From NCBI RefSeq assembly GCF_030652775.1, contig NZ_JAUSPS010000083.1, positions 1 to 62,291 of the forward strand: 62,291 nucleotides of DNA. The letters are read 5' to 3'. The notes below the pieces were generated by a model that worked only from the letters and a program-made list of their open reading frames with translations, had not been told where the DNA came from and searched no databases. Shown in pieces: positions 25,872-34,437 of the stretch (position 1 is its first letter; the number at the start of each line of letters is the position of its first letter). The position numbers and the translations under genes were made by a program. This DNA is from Acetobacterium sp. (GTDB lineage: Bacteria > Bacillota > Clostridia > Eubacteriales > Eubacteriaceae).

Positions 25872-27269
25872 TCAATACCCACTTTCAAACACGGCTTTAA
25901 AGGTCATAAAAAATACTTTGACATCAAACCACATGGTCCATTTTTCGATATATTCGATATCGCACTCAATCCGTTTATGGATCGAGGTATCGCCCCGCCA
26001 CCCCTGCACTTGAGCCCAACCCGTGATCCCCGGCCGGACATGATGTTTAATCATATATTTGGGGATCTCGTGTTGAAACTGGGTAACATAATGGGGACGT
26101 TCGGGCCGGGGACCAACGATACTCATATCCCCTTTGAGAACATTGAAAAACTGCGGCAATTCATCAATACTGGTTTTTCGGATAAACGCTCCAAACTTCG
26201 TTTTTCGCGGATCGTTCTCCGTAGTCCATCCCAGTTCACCAGGAATCGATGCATCACAACGCATCGATCTAAATTTGTAAATCCAAAATTCTTTTCGTCC
26301 CATTCCGACCCGGATCTGCTTATATATAATCGGTCCCGGTGAGGTCAGCTTAACTAGAATTGCCGTCACCAGCATGATCGGCGAAACCAGCATCATAATC
26401 AGAATCGAAAGACTAATATCAATAAGTCGCTTGATCCATTTGTTCAACGGCTGATCCAGGGGAATATAACGGGTATTAATCAGGGGAATCCCATCCAGTT
26501 CATCAAAATAAGCGGTTGTTCCCTGAATCAAATGAAAATAGTCAGGGATAATTTGGGTTTTAATCCCCTGGTATTCGCAAATATCGATGACTTCATCGAT
26601 CCGTTTATAGCTGGTATTCGGCAACGCAATAATGACTTCATCGACCTGATATTCCTCGAGGATTTCATTCATTTCCCGGGTTTTTCCGAGGATCGGAATC
26701 CCCTCCTTATCGCTTTTGTGATAATAATCATCGACATACCCGGTGACCTTATAGCCTAGCTGACGGTCACCGGCAACTTTTGCGGCAAAGGTCTGACCAA
26801 TGCTGCCAGCGCCGACAATAATGATATACTTGATATTAAAACCCCGTTCCCGGGCCATTCTCAGTATCTTTCGAATCGAACCCCGCTCCACAATCATCAT
26901 GATGGTCGAAGTGACAAAGAAAATCCCCAACATATATCGGGAAAAATGGATGCTTTTCATGGTAAACAAGGCTGACATTAAAATTGTAATGCCAATGATA
27001 TTAGCAAACAATATTTCTCGGCATTCTTTAAAAAAACGCTGTTTGCGATAGGGCTGATAGAGACCGAAGAAAACAAAAAGGATCAGATAAAGCGGGATAA
27101 TGATGCCCAATAATTCAATATAAGACCTTAAATTCATGGTGCGGACGCCATCGTCAAAAAATGGTGAGACAAACCGGATGTACCAGGCAAATAAAAGGGA
27201 AGCTGTCACAACGCACATATCAAATAACACCAATATAAAATTAAAAAAACGCTGATTGCTTTTTATCAT
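25872..27269 (-). CDS. Polyprenyl-phosphate glycosyl-1-phosphate transferase (WbaP/WcaJ type)
   Basis: The chain-initiating enzyme of the glycan pathway (465 residues). Four N-terminal TMs (about 10-115) are followed by a CoA-binding-like Rossmann region ([13 protein letters not shown], about 150-240) and a re-entrant helix, then the bacterial sugar transferase domain (about 275-465). The domain shows [25 protein letters not shown], the [24 protein letters not shown] signature and [13 protein letters not shown]. It transfers a hexose-1-phosphate from UDP-sugar to undecaprenyl phosphate on the cytoplasmic face. UDP-glucose from GalU (46013-46888) is a plausible donor. Confidence 0.94.
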   Translation of the reverse strand: MIKSNQRFFNFILVLFDMCVVTASLLFAWYIRFVSPFFDDGVRTMNLRSYIELLGIIIPLYLILFVFFGLYQPYRKQRFFKECREILFANIIGITILMSALFTMKSIHFSRYMLGIFFVTSTIMMIVERGSIRKILRMARERGFNIKYIIIVGAGSIGQTFAAKVAGDRQLGYKVTGYVDDYYHKSDKEGIPILGKTREMNEILEEYQVDEVIIALPNTSYKRIDEVIDICEYQGIKTQIIPDYFHLIQGTTAYFDELDGIPLINTRYIPLDQPLNKWIKRLIDISLSILIMMLVSPIMLVTAILVKLTSPGPIIYKQIRVGMGRKEFWIYKFRSMRCDASIPGELGWTTENDPRKTKFGAFIRKTSIDELPQFFNVLKGDMSIVGPRPERPHYVTQFQHEIPKYMIKHHVRPGITGWAQVQGWRGDTSIHKRIECDIEYIEKWTMWFDVKVFFMTFKAVFESGY

Positions 27270-27292
27270 TCTTAGTCTCCCTTATCTGATTT

Positions 27293-28159
27293 TTATTTTC
27301 GGCGATTATTTTTCACCAGTGCCATTTTTTTCATCATTGTCGTTCCGCTGATCACACACCACCGGGTGAGACGATTATACTTATTTTGGTAATGCTTATT
27401 GTAAAAAATTGTCATGGAATCATAAAATGCAGCAATAACCTTGGGGTTCCGTTTGCCAATGCCGCTGGCTTTTTTATGATGAAAGATTCGCATTTCCGGG
27501 TAATACATGATCTGATAGCCGGCCTGCTTGATTCGATAACACCAATCAACGTCTTCTCCATACATAAAAAAATCCTCATCCAGCATCCCAACCTGATCAA
27601 TGACACGCCTCGGCACCAGCATAAAAGCCCCCATAATACAATCAATCGCGCATGTTTTGTTCTCATCCACATAAGTCAGATTATAGGCTCCAAAACGGGT
27701 GCTTTCGGGAAATGCGGTGTCCAGATTAAGGCTGTGATAAAGCCCATTCAAAGGCGTGGGGAAGCTTCGTTTACAGGCGGGATCTAACTTACCTGAAGGC
27801 AGCAGCACCTTACAACCAAGAGCGCCAATATGTTTATGATCTTTGATAAATGCCATCGCACCTTTTAAGGTATTTAGATCAACAATCGTATCAGAATTCA
27901 GCAAGAGGATATACTCACCCTGCGACGCTTTTATGCCGATATTGTTGGCCTTTGAAAAGCCCAGGTTTTCGTTATTTTTTATAATTATTATGGTTGGAAA
28001 CTGCTTTTCAATGGCTTCAATGCTGCCATCTTCCGAAGCATTATCCACCAGAATGATTTCATAGTTTAATCCTTTGGTATTACTTTTTATGATTGAATCA
28101 ATACAATTTGATGTCAACTCTTCAGTTTTATAATTAACAATGATAATTGATAATTCCAT
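27293..28159 (-). CDS. GT2-family glycosyltransferase, rhamnosyltransferase-like
   Basis: The 288-residue cytoplasmic enzyme opens with SIIIVNYKTEELTSNCIDSI, has LVDNASEDGS, LLLNSDT (metal site) and MLDEDFFMYGEDVDWCYRIKQAG, the ED-x-D-W signature of WbbL/RfbF-type rhamnosyltransferases. With the rfb genes in the same locus, dTDP-rhamnose is the likely donor. It follows the rhamnosyltransferase-like gene at 28253 and precedes the initiating transferase by 24 bases. Confidence 0.87.
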   Translation of the reverse strand: MELSIIIVNYKTEELTSNCIDSIIKSNTKGLNYEIILVDNASEDGSIEAIEKQFPTIIIIKNNENLGFSKANNIGIKASQGEYILLLNSDTIVDLNTLKGAMAFIKDHKHIGALGCKVLLPSGKLDPACKRSFPTPLNGLYHSLNLDTAFPESTRFGAYNLTYVDENKTCAIDCIMGAFMLVPRRVIDQVGMLDEDFFMYGEDVDWCYRIKQAGYQIMYYPEMRIFHHKKASGIGKRNPKVIAAFYDSMTIFYNKHYQNKYNRLTRWCVISGTTMMKKMALVKNNRRK

Positions 28160-28252
28160 TTTTAGCCTTTCTTAAGCCTTTTTGTCTTTCAAAAGACATT
28201 ATATTTTACCATACGCCCTTTAAATATGGAAGGGTAGAAATAGAAAGTGTTT

Positions 28253-29236
28253 TTACTTCCCTATTTTATTTTCAATGAATCGAAATACGTTTAATATTAA
28301 TTGCGCTTCGATAAAAAAATAATGCCTCATATTTTTCAACTGAAAGGGTATCTTAGCTATTTTTCGATGGCTTTTCAGCCCTTCTTTAATTCCCGCAGCA
28401 TAGTCTTTGCCAAAGCCTCTTTTGGCAAAAAGTGCATACTTAACTAAAAACCCCAGCAACAAAAAGGGACTGTTAACAAGTAACTGCATAAAGGGCATGT
28501 TTTTATAAACCACATAAATATTATTGCGCGCCGAAATCTGTACTTTGAACGGGCTGTACTTTTGTCCCTCTGCAGTCGTTGCGCTGCCAATATGGTAACA
28601 GACGGCTTTCGGTTCGTAGCGATTTTTATACCCGTTAATTAACCCCCGGTATGAAATATCCACGTCCTCCATGTAGGCAAAGAAGGCTTCATCAAATAAG
28701 CCGATCTCATTCAAAACAGCTCGGCGATAAATTCCAGCTCCAGCACAGGTGCTGAAAATTGCCGTTGGCTTATTATGGGAATTCACCGATTGCCCATCAC
28801 CCCGTTTATACCCCCAGCCAAAAATATTATAAAAATCGCCGGTGTCATCCAGCTTATCTCGTTCGTAGTAACGAATCATTTTCGAACTCACGGAAAACAC
28901 CCGGGGATTGTCATCAATATGTAGATATAAATACTTTACAAAATCTGGGTCAGCTACCACATCATTATTTAACAGTAGACAGTATTTTCCCTGGCTTGCC
29001 AGAATCCCCTGATTAACGGACTTATCAAAACCTGAATTAACCGGATTTTCCAGCAAAGTTACATTTTTATATGCTTTTATGATATTGACACTGGCATCGG
29101 TGGAACAATCGTCCACGACGATAATTTCCATCTGTCCGAACTCACAAAAACTTTGGATCATCATACTTTCGAGGCAATTTGCGATAAAATTCTCCCCATT
29201 GTAGTTTGGTATAATAACTGAAACGTCACACTTCAT
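28253..29236 (-). CDS. GT2-family glycosyltransferase, rhamnosyltransferase-like
   Basis: A 328-residue GT2 enzyme with SVIIPNYNGENFIANCLES, VVDDCSTD, LLLNNDVVADPDFV and FFAYMEDVDISYRGLINGYKN. The ED-x-D motif again places it near rhamnosyltransferases. The C-terminal third is basic with amphipathic helices, possibly for membrane contact. I chose the ATG at 29236 (AAGGAAGG four bases upstream) rather than 29257. This is the first gene after a promoter and terminator, so it probably begins the transcript running to 15453. Confidence 0.87.
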   Translation of the reverse strand: MKCDVSVIIPNYNGENFIANCLESMMIQSFCEFGQMEIIVVDDCSTDASVNIIKAYKNVTLLENPVNSGFDKSVNQGILASQGKYCLLLNNDVVADPDFVKYLYLHIDDNPRVFSVSSKMIRYYERDKLDDTGDFYNIFGWGYKRGDGQSVNSHNKPTAIFSTCAGAGIYRRAVLNEIGLFDEAFFAYMEDVDISYRGLINGYKNRYEPKAVCYHIGSATTAEGQKYSPFKVQISARNNIYVVYKNMPFMQLLVNSPFLLLGFLVKYALFAKRGFGKDYAAGIKEGLKSHRKIAKIPFQLKNMRHYFFIEAQLILNVFRFIENKIGK

Positions 29237-29271
29237 AAAACCTTCCTTTGTTCCCATAAATAGTCCGTATC

Positions 29272-29300
29272 ATTATAACACAGGATCATCCTTTACTAAA
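29272..29300 (-). promoter_or_regulatory. Candidate promoter of the glycosyltransferase run
   Basis: TATAAT preceded by TGT (extended -10) lies about 35 bases before the start at 29236, with a weak TTTAGT at 17 bases. It begins just past the terminator at 29302-29331. Confidence 0.5.
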
Positions 29301-29301
29301 C

Positions 29302-29331
29302 AAAAAGAGACCAGGAGCTCTCCCCGGTCTC
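29302..29331 (-). terminator. Intrinsic terminator after the M23 endopeptidase gene
   Basis: On the minus strand GAGACC-x-GGGAG and CTCC-x-GGTCTC pair around a short AGCT loop and are followed by TTTTT. Confidence 0.88.
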
Positions 29332-29347
29332 GTTCACAATCAAAATC

Positions 29348-31372
29348 TCAATTTGCATTGCTGTAAGAGTTATGAAAATCAATCCAAATTTCTGGATTGA
29401 CGCAGGCATCGTCGGCATTGGCGATTGCCCCAAAATGTAGGTGCGGGCCATAGGCATCGTCGATATAAGTTCTTTGAGCGTTATAACCGGAACCTCCGAC
29501 TGATCCGATTTTTTGACCCATGCCTACCGGCTGTCCCACAGCTACGTTAATCTCCTGCAAGTGACCATAAAAGAAAGAAACACTTTCACCATAGCGATCA
29601 GTGGTTCGTATTCTGACATAGCGTCCATAACCCATAAAATAGCCGGCCTTTTCTACGATGCCATTGCCAACCGCATAGCAGGCGGCATAATAGGGCGCCG
29701 GAATGTCAACGCCTTCGTGGATGTCGCCCCATCGTGGTCCAAACCAATCGGTAGGATCACTGGGATTTGGTTTGTAATTTTTATCCAGCGGATAATTGAA
29801 AAAACCATAAATAGTAGCGGTATTCTGTAAAATTTTTCTACTGGAGTCCTTTGCAAAAACCATTTTTCCGTTTTTATCAACCAGGTAGGCGTGAGAAATA
29901 AATTCATCGACAATAATATTATAGTTTTGCAGATTAATGGTGGCTTCCCAGGTATGATTTCCAATGTAGGTCGCCGATTCCCACCTAGCATCATCCTGAC
30001 CATTTGAACTGCTCCAGGTCGGAAATATGATACCCGCTACCCCGTTCTCATTTCCCACGTTTCTGATCCGCATTTTAAAGGTATTGTTGAGTACCGCCTT
30101 ATCATACTCAATGGTCGGGTTAAGCTTAGGCATCGTAAAAGAAGATCCTGAAATAGTAATAACTTCTCCGCTATTTTCTCTAAGATACGTATGGATCGTA
30201 AAGGGGCCTGTTTCAAATCCATGGTTTTCAATATCCACAACGGTTTGGTACTCCCTATTGGCACCTAGCACCCCTTGATACCATTTTATTTCATCTTGGC
30301 CATTCCGATTTGTCCAAACCGCAAAATCGACACGCTTTATCCCCGGCTTGCCACTACAGTTTTCCGTTCTGATCACAAATTTCGACCCGTCACCGTCCTG
30401 TTGTGCCGATACTTCCAAGGGATCCTCGGCAAATAGATTTTTAATAATCTTCTCTGTGGCTCCTGCGTACTTCTGCTGTCCATTTTTATCCATTACATAG
30501 ACATGGCTGATAAACGTATCATAACTTTGTTTGTAGTCACCAATATTAATGATGGCTTGCCAGGTATCATTTCCCACATATGTGGCGGTTTCCCACCGCA
30601 GATCATCATGCCCGTTGACCTGTGTCCAGGTTGGAACAACGACACTGATAATGCCCGTATTGTTGCTGATCCCTGTGATATTTACTTTGTAACTATTATT
30701 CGCAACTTCAGACGTTGATATAGCTGGCTTAGATTCAGCGAGATCAAAGGTGTTATTTATAACTTTTAAGGTTTCTCCCTGCAGACCATAAATGTAGGTA
30801 TGGATCTGGTAAGCTCCGGTTTCAAATCCATGGTCTTTATTATCGATTGTTATGCTGTATTCACCATTACTATCCCGCATTCCCTCATACCAGCGCAGGT
30901 CATCCTGACCATTTCGCTCTGTCCAGGTTGGAAACAAAACCTTCCCGATCCCTGTTTTTCCGGCGTAGTCGACTGTGCTGATGGTAAACTGATTTTTATT
31001 TTCGGCAACTTGTGTAACGATTACTTTTATATTATTGAGATCCAGCGAAATTGCCAGTATCTCTGTTGATTCCTCGACTGACTTTTGATCATCCGTTATC
31101 AAATTCGGGTCTTCATTTGTCTTTGAATCTGACATATTTTCTGGCGTCTCTTTTACCGCTTCAGAATTCTCTTGCCCTTGATCTGGCGTTAAGTCAGATT
31201 CCAGTGCGGGATCATTTATTTTCGGTTGATTGATAACAACTTCTTCTTTAACCAGATTATCTGACTCGTCTGCTTCCTGTGCCAGGATTTGACTCGATGA
31301 AAAAAGCAAAATGAGTATCCCACAAATGGCCAATGGTTTTATCCAACTTTTTTTATCCGTGCTTTTTATCAT
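29348..31372 (-). CDS. Secreted M23 (LytM-type) endopeptidase with four GBS-Bsp-like repeats
   Basis: The 674-residue protein has an N-terminal signal helix (about 11-31, ending SSSQILAQEA), an acidic linker (about 32-105), four repeats of about 100 residues, and an M23 metallopeptidase domain (about 540-665). The repeats share TW...NGQDDLRWY, an H/Y-rich H-x-Y strand and a final IHTY/SHVY; 1 and 3 resemble each other, as do 2 and 4, so a pair was duplicated. The M23 zinc ligands are seen in HEGVD and HLHFG. It should cleave peptidoglycan cross-bridges outside the cell. The same repeats occur in the adjacent autolysin gene. Confidence 0.9.
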   Translation of the reverse strand: MIKSTDKKSWIKPLAICGILILLFSSSQILAQEADESDNLVKEEVVINQPKINDPALESDLTPDQGQENSEAVKETPENMSDSKTNEDPNLITDDQKSVEESTEILAISLDLNNIKVIVTQVAENKNQFTISTVDYAGKTGIGKVLFPTWTERNGQDDLRWYEGMRDSNGEYSITIDNKDHGFETGAYQIHTYIYGLQGETLKVINNTFDLAESKPAISTSEVANNSYKVNITGISNNTGIISVVVPTWTQVNGHDDLRWETATYVGNDTWQAIINIGDYKQSYDTFISHVYVMDKNGQQKYAGATEKIIKNLFAEDPLEVSAQQDGDGSKFVIRTENCSGKPGIKRVDFAVWTNRNGQDEIKWYQGVLGANREYQTVVDIENHGFETGPFTIHTYLRENSGEVITISGSSFTMPKLNPTIEYDKAVLNNTFKMRIRNVGNENGVAGIIFPTWSSSNGQDDARWESATYIGNHTWEATINLQNYNIIVDEFISHAYLVDKNGKMVFAKDSSRKILQNTATIYGFFNYPLDKNYKPNPSDPTDWFGPRWGDIHEGVDIPAPYYAACYAVGNGIVEKAGYFMGYGRYVRIRTTDRYGESVSFFYGHLQEINVAVGQPVGMGQKIGSVGGSGYNAQRTYIDDAYGPHLHFGAIANADDACVNPEIWIDFHNSYSNAN

Positions 31373-31409
31373 TTTTTCTCCCCTTATGATAATCTTTCAA
31401 TTTATCACT

Positions 31410-31439
31410 ACCCTATCATTGAATCATTCCCGGCGTCAA
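31410..31439 (-). promoter_or_regulatory. Candidate promoter of the M23 endopeptidase gene
   Basis: On the minus strand TTGACG and TAGGGT are separated by 18 bases, about 40 bases before the start codon. The -35 is good and the -10 weak, which could point to an alternative regulator. Confidence 0.45.
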
Positions 31440-31448
31440 GACTTTGAT

Positions 31449-31479
31449 AAAAAAACAGAGCTGAATTTCTTCAGCTCTG
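31449..31479 (-). terminator. Intrinsic terminator after the amidase/glucosaminidase gene
   Basis: A ten-pair stem CAGAGCTGAA / TTCAGCTCTG with a GAAA loop runs into seven T residues on the minus strand. Confidence 0.92.
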
Positions 31480-31491
31480 CCGCTCTAACAA

Positions 31492-34320
31492 CTAAAACTT
31501 TTTCATTATCGCCTTTACCTTACCTGCATACGTCGTGTCAGCGGCCCAGGTTCCTGCCAGTTCTTCAACCGATAGGGCTCTTAACCGCAGGGAATCATTC
31601 CATCTCGGATCAACCTTGGTTTGATTCAACGCCGCACTGCTGGCATAACATTTTAAATGCTGCACGTGGCCTCGGATTCCGGTTTGAAGGCCAATACTAC
31701 TACTGCCATATTTTGCCGCAAAGTCAAACCCCGGCACCCCACCAGTAGCGCCTAATCCAGCAAAATTAAACTGGGCGGGTTTAACGTCGCCGCCAAACCT
31801 AAGGTTTCCAGTTTCCAACATTGCCTGAGCAAAGGCAACCTCTGCTCGAACGCCTTCAGCATTACACTCACTGATATATAGATCAACAAAGGTCTCCAGA
31901 TTCACCCCAAGATCGGTATACATCTGAGGATATACGCTTCCTGTATTTCTGTAGTAGGCTACCAATTGAGCAGCCGTGACGGTGGTTGAACCCATAATCG
32001 GGGTTTCCACATAGCGAACACTCACTGATGCATTGCCCAGAAAAACTGTCCGTCCATCTGCTTCCTCGCCATAGGCATGGATTGAATAAGTACCGCTGTC
32101 ACCATTATGATTTTTGGCATCAATCGCCAGCTGATAGCTACCATCACTTTGTTTAGTAGCTGAATACCATTTTAGATCATCCTGACCATTCACATCACTC
32201 CAGGTTGGCAACAGAATACTCTTGATTCCATTTGGCGCCGTAATACCACTGACACTTACGGTTATAATATTTTCGGTCACAGTTGCGTTTACTGCAGTTG
32301 CTGACATTGGTGTTGTTGTAACATTTACTGATGTGTTACCTAAAAACGTCACTTTATCACCATTGTCTTTTCCATAAACGTGAATGAAATAGGTTCCGCC
32401 TGAATAATTATGGTCTTTGATATCAATGGTTACACTGTAGTTGCCGTTGCTCATTCTCTCAGCCGTATACCATTTCAAGTCATCCTGCCCGCCGGCATCA
32501 CTCCAAATCGGCACTAATATCGAATTAATCCCACTGGGTGCATTAATTCCACTGATAATTGTGGAAATTTTGTTACCAGACACACTTGCTGTCACACTGG
32601 TTGCTGTCATCGGTTCGACAATCATATTTACGGTTGTGGCACCCACAAATGTCAATTTGTTATTATTATCTTTACCATAAGCATGGATATGATAGGCTCC
32701 CCCATCATAATTATGATCCTTGATGTCCACGGTGATTTTATAACTACCGTCCGTTTGCTTGGTAGCCAAATACCATTTTAAATCATCTTGACCGCCATTT
32801 TCACTCCAAATTGGTATTACCATTTCAGTAATGCCATTTGGTGCTGTCACACCTTTTACTGTCGCTGTAATTTTGCTCCCTGATACGTTTCCAGTTACAC
32901 TGGTCGCTTTCATTGTATCAATTTTTACGGTAGCCGTTGTTGCGCCAAGTAATGTCATTACACCATTATCGTCTTTACCATAAGCATGAATGTTATATTC
33001 GCCACCATCATAGTTGTGATCCTTGATATCAACGCTTACTTTGTAACTTCCATCACTTTCTTTCGTGGCAGTATACCACTTCAGATCATCCTGTTCGCCT
33101 GTTTCACTCCAAATTGGTACCGTTATCGATGTGACTCCGTTTGGTGCTACTATTCCTTTTATGGATGCCGTAATTGTGTTTCCAACTACTGTTCCGGTTA
33201 CACTCGCAGCTGTCATTTTTTCCTGTGATGATGCCGTGACAGTTACAGTTGAATTGCCTAGGAACGTATACTTACCGTAAGAATCCACCCCGTAACAATG
33301 TAATTGATAATCTCCGTTGGTATAGCCGTGGTCTTTAACATCAATGGTAACACTGTAATTACCATCACTTTGTTTAGTTGCTGTATACCACTTCAGATCA
33401 TCCTGGCCACAGTCATCACTCCATATTGGAATATAAATAGCCTGTAATCCGTTGGGTGCCGAAACCCCTTTAACCGTTGCCGTAATTTTATCACCATCAA
33501 CTGTGGCGGTAAAACCGGTGGCTGTCATCGGTGATGTTGATGCACCAAAAAGCTGGTTAACACTTGCCAAAACCTGTTCGGCCATTTTTTGCTGATTGGA
33601 TCCATCTGCCATCTTTTCTGCTTCAGTTGAATTTGAAACAAAACCTGCTTCAATTAGCACCGAAGGCATGCTCGTTTTTCGGGTGAAAGCATCATCCCGT
33701 TCAATCACTCTGTTCCGGCTGGGGACATAGCCCAGGTTTTTAAAGTTTTCATTGAAAAGATTGGCCAATTCCATAGATTTTAAGGCAATCGTTGGCGGTG
33801 TCGCATCTAAATCAGCCGTCGATCCATCGCCCCATAATCCGGATTTTTGGTAAATCCCATTGTTATCAACCGTCGGATGATAACTGCTCCAATAAAGTTC
33901 GTAACCAGTTGCTGCCGCTCCGCCTGAATTGTGATGGACGCTGATTAGTAAGTCAGCGCCAATTTCATTTGCCTTATTACAAATTGTTGTCGAAAACGAC
34001 GAATAAACCGGACTGGTTGGTAGCAACGTTGGTAATCCGGGATTGCCCGGAACAGGGTGGCTTAGCATTGCATTATAACCACTGGCTCTAAGCGTCGAAA
34101 CAATCTTTATCGCCAGCGCATTATTAAGATCAACCTCCCGAATCCCATTGCTGCTGTTCACTGCACCGGTATCAACACCATCCAAATGTCCCGGATTAAC
34201 CACGACGGTGGTGCTGGCGGCATCAACCGTCTGACTGAAATATGAAAAGAAAGTAAATAGCGTAAGGATTACGATCACCCCTAAAGCGATCTGCTTTCTT
34301 CTGTTCTTAATATGTTCCAT
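31492..34320 (-). CDS. Bifunctional autolysin: amidase_3, five GBS-Bsp-like repeats, glucosaminidase
   Basis: A 942-residue secreted murein hydrolase. After a signal peptide (about 1-35, SQTVDAAS) comes an N-acetylmuramoyl-L-alanine amidase domain (about 37-262) with zinc/catalytic residues visible in VNPGHLDG, GIREVDLN, SVHHNSGG and VLIEAGFVSN. Five repeats of about 100 residues follow (about 262-770), each with WS...GQDDLKWYTA and G-x-Y-x-I-H-A/V-Y-G-K. The last 170 residues form a glucosaminidase domain with AFAQAMLETGNLRFGG and QFNFAGLGATGG. It should separate or remodel peptidoglycan. The repeats may bind the wall or a polymer of this locus. It has its own promoter and terminator. Confidence 0.92.
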   Translation of the reverse strand: MEHIKNRRKQIALGVIVILTLFTFFSYFSQTVDAASTTVVVNPGHLDGVDTGAVNSSNGIREVDLNNALAIKIVSTLRASGYNAMLSHPVPGNPGLPTLLPTSPVYSSFSTTICNKANEIGADLLISVHHNSGGAAATGYELYWSSYHPTVDNNGIYQKSGLWGDGSTADLDATPPTIALKSMELANLFNENFKNLGYVPSRNRVIERDDAFTRKTSMPSVLIEAGFVSNSTEAEKMADGSNQQKMAEQVLASVNQLFGASTSPMTATGFTATVDGDKITATVKGVSAPNGLQAIYIPIWSDDCGQDDLKWYTATKQSDGNYSVTIDVKDHGYTNGDYQLHCYGVDSYGKYTFLGNSTVTVTASSQEKMTAASVTGTVVGNTITASIKGIVAPNGVTSITVPIWSETGEQDDLKWYTATKESDGSYKVSVDIKDHNYDGGEYNIHAYGKDDNGVMTLLGATTATVKIDTMKATSVTGNVSGSKITATVKGVTAPNGITEMVIPIWSENGGQDDLKWYLATKQTDGSYKITVDIKDHNYDGGAYHIHAYGKDNNNKLTFVGATTVNMIVEPMTATSVTASVSGNKISTIISGINAPSGINSILVPIWSDAGGQDDLKWYTAERMSNGNYSVTIDIKDHNYSGGTYFIHVYGKDNGDKVTFLGNTSVNVTTTPMSATAVNATVTENIITVSVSGITAPNGIKSILLPTWSDVNGQDDLKWYSATKQSDGSYQLAIDAKNHNGDSGTYSIHAYGEEADGRTVFLGNASVSVRYVETPIMGSTTVTAAQLVAYYRNTGSVYPQMYTDLGVNLETFVDLYISECNAEGVRAEVAFAQAMLETGNLRFGGDVKPAQFNFAGLGATGGVPGFDFAAKYGSSSIGLQTGIRGHVQHLKCYASSAALNQTKVDPRWNDSLRLRALSVEELAGTWAADTTYAGKVKAIMKKF

Positions 34321-34378
34321 TATTTTCCTCCTTTCTTTAAAATTTTATCCCGATGTCATTACACTTATAGTTGTAGCG

Positions 34379-34407
34379 ATAATATCACAAATATTTTACA
34401 TCGTCAA
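34379..34407 (-). promoter_or_regulatory. Sigma-A promoter of the autolysin gene
   Basis: TTGACG and TATTAT are separated by 17 bases on the minus strand, about 60 bases upstream of the ATG at 34320. Confidence 0.75.
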
Positions 34408-34437
34408 TTTTTTCGTTACATCTCTTGCTTAATTAAG

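Noticed and set aside
32000..33500. Regular direct repeats of about 300 bases, CRISPR-like at first sight
   Set aside because: They are in frame and encode five protein repeats of about 100 residues in the autolysin; spacing and degeneracy do not fit a CRISPR array.
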